Position numbers and translations under genes: made by a program. This document shows positions 24,815 through 30,913 of a DNA stretch of 44,772 nt, in pieces. The stretch is from Bacteroidales bacterium (GTDB lineage Bacteria; Bacteroidota; Bacteroidia; Bacteroidales; UBA4181), in contig JAISOY010000010.1 of NCBI GenBank assembly GCA_031275285.1, positions 1 through 44,772 of the forward strand. Reading direction: 5' to 3'. Each line of letters opens with the position of its first letter. Within the stretch, counting starts at the first letter, position 1. Under the pieces are notes generated by a model, which made no database searches, was not told the DNA's origin, and saw nothing but the letters and a program-made list of their open reading frames with translations.

Positions 24815-25750
24815 ATGAAAAAATTTATCTTATCTTTCATCTGTTTACTGCCCTTGTGCAGTTTGTATGCTCAGGATGAAAACCCTTTTGCTAAATATGG
24901 ATATGATGTTAAAGTGGTAACCTTGACCAACGGACGTTTCCCTGAATTTCATGACAGAGATAAAGTTGTTCAGATCGGTTCGGTACTTTTCAATACTGAC
25001 AGTATGACTATTACTGGTGATGTTGAAATAGATACTACAGCAATGTGGCTTGATGCACATACGGTAAGCAGGTGGATTAGTCCTGACCCGTTGGCTGAAA
25101 AGTATTATCATATTTCGCCGTATGCGTATTGTGCTAATAACCCTATTAAGTACATCGATCCGGATGGAAGAAAAATTGTGATAATCCTTGGGAGAAATGA
25201 AAGTGGACAAATTTCTCAATCGTTAGAATATAAACAAAGTAAATTGTATAATTTGAATGGGGCTGAATATAACGGTAATGATGCTTTTGGAGTAAATGTA
25301 GGCGAAACTTTGAATAATCTAATGAAGGTTGAGGATAATAAAGATAACTTTGTTCAAAAAGTTGTATCTACACTTGAAAATAGCGATAAAACTCATTATA
25401 TCGAAAATGATCCTTATGGATCTAATAGAGCCAGATCTCTAGACTATAATGAAGCCGAAAAGGGAAATCCAACAGGATCACATGTTATTGTAACCTTAGA
25501 TGCAAATTCAGAAGGAGGAGGAGATACTCCTGAAACTAATTTAGGGCATGAATTAAGTCATTCATATGATTATGATCAAGGAAATAACAAAGGACAAACA
25601 TCAATACCACCTTCAAGTAAAAGTCCAACAGAAATTAGGGCTGTAAATTTTGAGAATAGAATTAGAAATTTCTTTAAAATGGAATTACTTACAACATATG
25701 GTGGCAGACCAATAAATCCAAATCAATTAGAAGATGTAAAAAAGAAATAG
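24815..25750 (+). CDS. Miniature RHS-core toxin with M91-like zinc peptidase tip
   Basis: A 311-residue secreted protein in four parts. Residues 1-20 are a signal peptide (MKKFILSFICLLPLCSLYAQ). Residues ~35-77 are a leader (TNGRFPEFHDRDKVVQIGSV) that I recall from other Bacteroidota proteins of this kind. Residues ~78-119 are an RHS-repeat-associated core (MWLDAHTVSRWISPDPLAEK, YAYCANNPIKYIDPDGR), the usual boundary before a variable toxin tip. The tip (~120-311) holds LGHELSHSYD (His245, Glu246, His249) with an acidic TEIRAVNFENRIR (~272-284), the pattern of M91/NleD-type metallopeptidases. Expected role: contact or secreted proteolytic toxin. The full RHS shell is absent, so delivery is unclear. 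The next ATG is 1 nt after the stop. Confidence 0.8.
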   Translation: MKKFILSFICLLPLCSLYAQDENPFAKYGYDVKVVTLTNGRFPEFHDRDKVVQIGSVLFNTDSMTITGDVEIDTTAMWLDAHTVSRWISPDPLAEKYYHISPYAYCANNPIKYIDPDGRKIVIILGRNESGQISQSLEYKQSKLYNLNGAEYNGNDAFGVNVGETLNNLMKVEDNKDNFVQKVVSTLENSDKTHYIENDPYGSNRARSLDYNEAEKGNPTGSHVIVTLDANSEGGGDTPETNLGHELSHSYDYDQGNNKGQTSIPPSSKSPTEIRAVNFENRIRNFFKMELLTTYGGRPINPNQLEDVKKK

Positions 25751-25751
25751 C

Positions 25752-26270
25752 ATGAAAAACAAAAAATATATAATCTTATTCTTAATATTTATTTGTTGTT
25801 CTAATAATGATGGTTATATAAATACAATATGCCGAGATATTGATTTTTCTTTATATGTTGTAGTACCTATGAAAAATGAAGAAGGAGAGAAAATATATGG
25901 TTATACGACTAACACCATTCTTTATTATGGAATTTATAATGAAAAATATGGTGAGAAATATTCATTTAAAGAATTCCTCATCAAACTGTTAAATGGTAAA
26001 ATAATATTATATACAAAAAATTTGAAACACTATTGGGTTTGTCATCAAACAAATATAAATGAAGAATATAATCAAAAAGGATTTAGATTTATAAAAAATA
26101 ATTATTTATTTGAGAATAAAAAAAATACCTTCCAAACAAAGTCAACATTAGATGAAAATCAAATGAGTAGTTTAATTAAAATTATGTTTGATCATGAGTA
26201 TTATATAATTTTTAATGATAAAGAAGGTAAATTCTCTTTCAGAGATAAAAATTTTCAAGATAAAAAATAA
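25752..26270 (+). CDS. Candidate immunity lipoprotein for the RHS/M91 toxin
   Basis: No recognised family. The 172-residue product begins with a lipoprotein signal (MKNKKYIILFLIFICCSNND), the cysteine of CSNN being the likely lipidation site. Its start lies one nucleotide after the toxin stop codon, the tightest spacing in this patch, which points to co-translation and a cognate immunity function. Placing immunity in the envelope would match a toxin met from outside. Sequence is lysine- and tyrosine-rich and very AT-rich. A housekeeping lipoprotein role is not excluded. Confidence 0.55.
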   Translation: MKNKKYIILFLIFICCSNNDGYINTICRDIDFSLYVVVPMKNEEGEKIYGYTTNTILYYGIYNEKYGEKYSFKEFLIKLLNGKIILYTKNLKHYWVCHQTNINEEYNQKGFRFIKNNYLFENKKNTFQTKSTLDENQMSSLIKIMFDHEYYIIFNDKEGKFSFRDKNFQDKK

Positions 26271-26486
26271 TGATTGGTACGATACTATCTCATACCAGTG
26301 CAGTGTAGATACCCTGTAAAATAAAAAATCAAAAGCTTGTGCATTGATAATTAGAAAAATACATATAACCGATATGTTAAAAAGTAAGAATGACATACAA
26401 CACCTTATGTTAAAACTTGATCTGTCTCAAAAATATTTAAAACCATTAAAGTCTATTTAAATAAACCTTGAATTATTAAAACCGTG

Positions 26487-26903
26487 ATGAAATTTTTTGT
26501 GATTTTTTTATTATTTGGAAATAGTTACCTTTTTGCACAATATGACAGCCTTACAATCAAATTGTATGATTTCTTAAAATCAAAAAAAGAAATGTCGGAA
26601 AATGTAAAAGTGGGGCAAACCATATTAATCATCAATGAACTTGTGTCTTATCAAGAATTTAAGAATCAAGAATATGGTATTTTTAGATTTGGCACTCTTT
26701 CAAGTCATACTTATATACATATTCTGTTAGTTGATAAAGAAAAGTATTTAATAGTTGACATGTATCAACCACTTGATATCATTTTAGAGCCCATCCTTAA
26801 TTATCTAAAAACAAATACAAAAATTACTAAAAAAAATAGTATTCAGTATTTAGAAGCTGTATTGAAATTATATAAATTAAATACTGAAGAAATATCCTGG
26901 TGA
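26487..26903 (+). CDS. Small secreted protein, unknown function
   Basis: The ATG at 26487 gives 138 residues beginning with a signal peptide (MKFFVIFLLFGNSYLFAQ); an upstream GTG adds one residue. The mature part is ~120 residues, predicted alpha/beta, with no motif I recognise and no cysteine. It lies after a 216-bp AT-rich gap holding no clear gene. By position downstream of a toxin/immunity pair it may be an additional (orphan) immunity protein; that is inference from context only. Confidence 0.5.
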   Translation: MKFFVIFLLFGNSYLFAQYDSLTIKLYDFLKSKKEMSENVKVGQTILIINELVSYQEFKNQEYGIFRFGTLSSHTYIHILLVDKEKYLIVDMYQPLDIILEPILNYLKTNTKITKKNSIQYLEAVLKLYKLNTEEISW

Positions 26904-26958
26904 ATCGTTTATACAGCGTTTTAAGTGATGAGGAATTTATATTTATACATGTAGATAT

Positions 26959-27591
26959 ATGGCCATAAAATATTTATTCTTATTTTTATTTTATTCACCC
27001 ATTTGTTTGGCTCAATCTGACACTATTTTTGTATTTGCTAAGTTAATTTCCAGTTCGTTTCTTGAAGGAAATAAATACGAACAAGACAGTATCATTTATA
27101 AAAATTCGACATACAATATACGAAAAGATAGTCTTAAGGAAGGTCAATGGTTATATTGGGAATATTTCAATCCAGAACGTTCTGTTGTTTATGAAACAAC
27201 CAATTCAACTATACTATATGAAATAGATCCAAATATTGTGCGTTTTTTTATTAAAAATGGTTTGAATAGTTTTATAATAAAATCAAACTATTATATCAAG
27301 GTAAAAGGAAAATATATAAATGGGAAGAAAGAAGGAAAATGGGAAGTATACCTACCTGAAGGAAATTTATATAAAGAATTGATATATAAAAATGATGTTC
27401 TCCAAAAATTTATTGTTTATAATGATCTTAAAGAGATAGAATGTAATGGAAAAATTGGAGCAAATCTGAATTTTATTATAACAAAGGCAGGTACAACAAA
27501 AAAAATCCAAATGAATAATAAAGAAGTTGAAGATATATTTGGAGTTAATGATAAAGATTTCCCCCAAGTTGTAGATGTTTTTGTTAACTAA
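26959..27591 (+). CDS. Secreted protein with MORN/YwqK-like repeats
   Basis: A 210-residue protein with a signal peptide (MAIKYLFLFLFYSPICLAQ). The middle contains two imperfect repeats with the G-x-W-x-x-Y pattern of MORN/YwqK-like proteins: KEGQWLYWEYFN (~60-71) and INGKKEGKWEVYLPEGNLYK (~120-139). In Bacteroidota such repeats occur in proteins beside RHS or other polymorphic toxins, and a B. subtilis relative (YwqK) is an antitoxin for an LXG toxin, so immunity is a reasonable guess. The C-terminal ~60 residues are unassigned. AT-rich like its neighbours. Confidence 0.55.
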   Translation: MAIKYLFLFLFYSPICLAQSDTIFVFAKLISSSFLEGNKYEQDSIIYKNSTYNIRKDSLKEGQWLYWEYFNPERSVVYETTNSTILYEIDPNIVRFFIKNGLNSFIIKSNYYIKVKGKYINGKKEGKWEVYLPEGNLYKELIYKNDVLQKFIVYNDLKEIECNGKIGANLNFIITKAGTTKKIQMNNKEVEDIFGVNDKDFPQVVDVFVN

Positions 27592-27661
27592 ATACTTTGA
27601 ATATCCATCTCTGTAAGAAGTTTTTTGATATCGATGCAGAGTCGAAAATATTCATGGTTGA

Positions 27662-27775
27662 ACTTTACCACAAGAAAATAATGGTGACGAATTTGGCTCT
27701 GCAAACACACCTAATAATTTCCAAAATGGCAAATTACAAAAAAATGATGAGTGGAAGAAGAAAAAATTTAACTAA
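27662..27775 (+). pseudogene. Stranded toxin-tail-like fragment
   Basis: An open stretch of 37 codons, preceded by a stop and without a start, reads EFGSANTPNNFQNGKLQKND then EWKKKKFN and stops. Its polar, lysine-rich end resembles the last residues of polymorphic-toxin tips. It overlaps the start of the next gene in another frame and looks like a leftover of a displaced toxin cassette. Low certainty. Confidence 0.35.
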
Positions 27776-28286
27776 ACAATGTGTATTAAGTATACATCTG
27801 TTTACTTTCTGCCATGTAGTTTCTGGACAAAATGCAGAATATCTTGAGCAAAAAGCCATAGATTATTTTTGCATCTTAGATTTGCATATGAAAATAAGCG
27901 ATGATATAATAAAATTTAGTGGGAAAACAGAAGGTAAATTTAGCAGAATATATCAGGTTGCACATTGTATAAGGGATATAAATTTGCTGAAAGACAGTAT
28001 TCCTAACCAATTAGAATTGGATAGCATAGATAGTGTCAATAAATCAAAATTGACAACTGTTAAACGAATACTTTTACCTGAAAATTGTATCTTTATACAA
28101 AGAAAATCTACTTCATTCAAAAAAGCTATTTATTCTTTGCATGTCTTTAATGCAATAAGATATAAAGAGAAATATTATGTAGAACTTTTACTGAAGAATA
28201 AAAATAATGAAACATGGGTAATCTGTTTTGGTTTTAACGAAGAAAATGAACCATCCGACTACTGCACTTCTTATGTAATCTTTTAA
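27744..28286 (+). CDS. Small secreted protein, unknown function
   Basis: I place the start at the ATG at 27744 (a second ATG follows at 27747). This gives ~180 residues with a basic N-terminus (SGRRKNLTKQ) and a short hydrophobic stretch ending in HVVSGQ, a passable signal peptide. The frame is open further upstream to a TTG at 27597, but that part overlaps the toxin-tail remnant and is likely non-coding in this frame. The mature part (AEYLEQKAIDYFCILD to the end) has no motif I recognise. Possibly immunity-related by position. Confidence 0.45.
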   Translation: MMSGRRKNLTKQCVLSIHLFTFCHVVSGQNAEYLEQKAIDYFCILDLHMKISDDIIKFSGKTEGKFSRIYQVAHCIRDINLLKDSIPNQLELDSIDSVNKSKLTTVKRILLPENCIFIQRKSTSFKKAIYSLHVFNAIRYKEKYYVELLLKNKNNETWVICFGFNEENEPSDYCTSYVIF

Positions 28287-28390
28287 AAATTTCAGTAAGA
28301 TATTGTATCGATATTACATCGTTGTCTTTAAAAAATAATTATGATAAGTAATTGTTCAAAATTATATCATTCATATATGGAATCATTTTT

Positions 28391-28587
28391 TACCCTTCTT
28401 TTTCTTGATAAAAAGAAGCAAAAATCAAGGCTTACTTCCTCAGCGACCAGTCACTGCATGCTACAGGACGCCGGAAGAACTCGCCTGACGGCTCAGACAA
28501 CTTCCGGCTTGCCCCTTCACTTTGCAGGACTGGCACCCGCTTCCGGAAGGTCAGGCCTCCCTGGTGTAACACCCCTGTATGAGCAGG
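28391..28587. repeat. GC-rich repeat-like island in AT-rich DNA
   Basis: A sharp GC-rich block of about 160 bp (28427-28587) follows a perfect 9-bp hairpin CTTCTTTTT/AAAAAGAAG (28395-28403, 28410-28418) in an otherwise very AT-rich patch. It contains CCGGAAG (28471-28477), CTTCCGG (28501-28507) and the palindrome CTTCCGGAAG (28550-28559). A 91-codon reading frame across it looks spurious: proline/serine/threonine-rich with no signal or start context. I recall similar blocks beside RHS-type genes in other Bacteroidales genomes. The rest of 28287-28658 holds no gene. Confidence 0.55.
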
Positions 28588-28658
28588 AGAACAGAAATAT
28601 GAGATATGTGAACTAATTATGAACTTCTACTTATTTTTAATAAATAGATAGTCGAATA

Positions 28659-29695
28659 ATGAAGATAAACAATCTTTTTTTTTTACATTCATCTTATTAT
28701 CAATAGCTTACTGCAATGACCAGAACTCTTATTATAAGGCATATAATGAGTATGTTGATATGCTGGATGGAAAACAGCCGCTTGATTTCAAAAGAGCCGT
28801 TTTTATTACTGAAAATGCTTTTTATGATAATATTCTTGACTTTGAAGGTTTTTGTCAGAAAATAACGTTAGATGCTTTTATTTGTAAAAATCTAATTGGA
28901 TCATTCGATTTAACCTATCCTGAAAAAGACAAAAATAAAACAATGGTTTATGCGTCGGTTTTTAGATATATGACCGATACTATTCCTATTCATGTTAACG
29001 ATACAACTATCTTTCTTCACTTACCTTTCAGTTATAATTTTGACGATTTTGCAGGAGAAAAAGATTGGAGCAATACGTTTGTTACCAAACTACTTGAAAC
29101 CCATAAAGGTAATTGTCACTCCTTACCCATTCTTTACAAACTGATCGTTGAAGAAATGGGAGGACGGGCATGGTTATCATTTGCTCCGAATCATTTATAT
29201 ATTAAGCTTCGCAACCAACAATCGGGATGGTACAATACGGAACTCACCAACGGCTATTTTCCTACCGATGCGTGGTTAATCGCATCGGGTTATATTCATT
29301 TGGATGCCGTTCGCAACGGAGTGTATATGGATACGTTATCACAGAAAGAATCGGTTGCCATGTGTCTGGTCGATTTGGCCGAAGGTTTCCAACGGAAATT
29401 CGGTAACGATTTCAATCCGGGTTTTGTATTGTCTTGTTGCGAAACAGCATTAAAACATTTCCCCGATTACGTAAATGCCTTGTTGTTGCAAGCCGAAACC
29501 CTAATGAGAGCCTACCGTAAACAACCCGATAAAAACTCACCTGAAAACAAAAAAATGTTCGAACGCCTCAACGGTATGTACGCCCGTATTCATCAACTTG
29601 GCTATCGAAAAATGCCCGACCAAATGTATCTGAAATGGCTTATGTCCTTGAAAGAACAGAAAGAATATCAAAATCAGACATTGATCTTCAATTAA
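28659..29695 (+). pseudogene. Transglutaminase-like secreted protein, start out of frame across a T10 tract
   Basis: The long frame (clearly coding from before 28760 to 29695) extends upstream as LLSIAYCNDQNSYYKAYNEY, a hydrophobic leader with a possible lipidation cysteine. The only good start, the ATG at 28659 (MKINNLFF), is one nucleotide out of phase, the two frames meeting in a run of ten T (28675-28684). Eleven T would give one intact ~345-residue protein. The core has GNCHSLPILYKLIVEEMGGR (Cys-His) and APNHLYIKL (His), a transglutaminase-like papain-fold pattern, followed by a helical, TPR-like C-terminus. A truncated paralogue lies at 24101-24796. Either a contingency tract, a sequencing error, or a dead gene. 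Confidence 0.7.
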
Positions 29696-29710
29696 TTATA
29701 TATTTCATTG

Positions 29711-29778
29711 TTTGAGTACTCAAATAATACCGGAGAAATAACAATTCCGTCATTCAATCGTAAAGAACAATTCCGTCA
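29711..29778. repeat. Palindrome and direct repeat in the 29.7-29.9 kb gap
   Basis: TTTGAGTACTCAAA (29711-29724) is a perfect 14-bp palindrome. AACAATTCCGTCA occurs twice, at 29740-29752 and 29766-29778, 26 bp apart. The gap also has ATGGAT/ATCCAT and CGGGA/TCCCG pairs further on. It separates convergent genes, so terminator or remnant rather than promoter function is more likely. Confidence 0.45.
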
Positions 29779-29917
29779 GACTTTTTCCGTAGAATTTTAT
29801 ATCTTCTGAGATAGCCCTTTGTTAAAGTTTTTAGCATATTCGGGATTTACTTCCCGTTTATGATGGATAAAATCCATTGCATATCAAATAATTAATATCT
29901 ATGAAATTATTTCTGTT

Positions 29918-30883
29918 CTATATCCTGATTACTACATTCCCTTTTTTATGACCTTTATCTACGTATTCGTGAGCTTCAATAATTTCATCAATTGTATAAA
30001 TCTTATCTATCACAGGTTTTAGAATATCCTTTTCTGCCAATTGTCTGACAGAATTCATGTACTCAATACTATTCTTTGGACTACCCTGATCAACCGAATG
30101 AAATTTTCCATGAGGGGCAAGTATTCTACGGTAATTCTTAATGTAAGGCTGGGATTTTTTAAAACCAACGGCATCAATTATAATGTCCCATCTATCATCC
30201 CTTTCTGTAAAATCTTCTTTGCTATAATCTATGGTATAGGTTGCACCAAGCGATTTTACCAACTCAAAATTAGACGTACTGCATACTCCTGTTACTTCTG
30301 CACCGCAGGCTTTGGCGATTTGAATCAATGATGTTCCGACAGATCCAGAAGCTCCATATATAAGAATTTTAAGATTATTGGCACTTTCTGCTGATTGACA
30401 AGGGAAAGCCGTTTTTTCAAGACACCACAATGCAATACTTCCTCCATATGCTATGGCAGCTGCGCCAATAAAATCCAAGTTTGAGGGAATATGTGAAACG
30501 TAACTTTGTTCCGGTAAACACTTATATTCCGCATATGTTCCTAAATTAGTTTTTGTTCCGCTTATTACAGTAGTTCCGAAAATTTTGTCTCCTTTTTTAA
30601 AACGAGTAACATTACTTCCTGTCTTTTCCACTTCACCGGAAATAATCATGCCGAGTATGGGGTTTCTCGGTTTGCCAAACCCGACAAATAGTCCTGCCAT
30701 TATGCGCATATAAAATGGCAAAACGTTAAGCCTCCTAAGATAGGTGTCACTCGAAGTAACAGCTGTTGCATACAATCTCACAAGTATTTCATCCTCTTTG
30801 GGAGTAGGTTTCTCAAATTCCGTTACTTTGAGTACCTCCGGACTTCCATATTTTGTGCATACAACAGCTTTCATTTTTTGCAT
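29918..30883 (-). CDS. MDR-superfamily quinone-oxidoreductase-like dehydrogenase
   Basis: A 321-residue NAD(P)H-dependent medium-chain dehydrogenase/reductase. The N-terminal GroES-like catalytic domain (MKAVVCTKYGSPEVLKVTEF, PILGMIISGEVEKTG) is followed by the Rossmann domain with ILIYGASGSVGTSLIQIAKA. Structural zinc-binding cysteines of alcohol dehydrogenases are missing, so it belongs with zinc-independent quinone oxidoreductases or similar reductases. The start is the ATG at 30883, or the one at 30874 (MKAVV), which suits the family better. Substrate cannot be predicted. It follows the GH3 gene on the same strand by 30 bp, close enough for co-transcription, though the functions are not obviously linked. 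Confidence 0.9.
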   Translation of the reverse strand: MQKMKAVVCTKYGSPEVLKVTEFEKPTPKEDEILVRLYATAVTSSDTYLRRLNVLPFYMRIMAGLFVGFGKPRNPILGMIISGEVEKTGSNVTRFKKGDKIFGTTVISGTKTNLGTYAEYKCLPEQSYVSHIPSNLDFIGAAAIAYGGSIALWCLEKTAFPCQSAESANNLKILIYGASGSVGTSLIQIAKACGAEVTGVCSTSNFELVKSLGATYTIDYSKEDFTERDDRWDIIIDAVGFKKSQPYIKNYRRILAPHGKFHSVDQGSPKNSIEYMNSVRQLAEKDILKPVIDKIYTIDEIIEAHEYVDKGHKKGNVVIRI

Positions 30884-30913
30884 ATCAGAAATTTATTTAA
30901 AATAACGATTCCT

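Noticed and set aside
27597..28286. TTG at 27597 as the start of the last small secreted protein
   Set aside because: The extra 49 residues hold no hydrophobic leader and overlap an open toxin-tail-like fragment in another frame; the ATG at 27744 is followed by a signal-peptide-like stretch.
28341..28616. A 91-codon frame across the GC-rich island as a gene
   Set aside because: It crosses a hairpin and a sharp composition change, has no signal or domain, and reads as Pro/Ser/Thr-rich sequence typical of non-coding repeat DNA.
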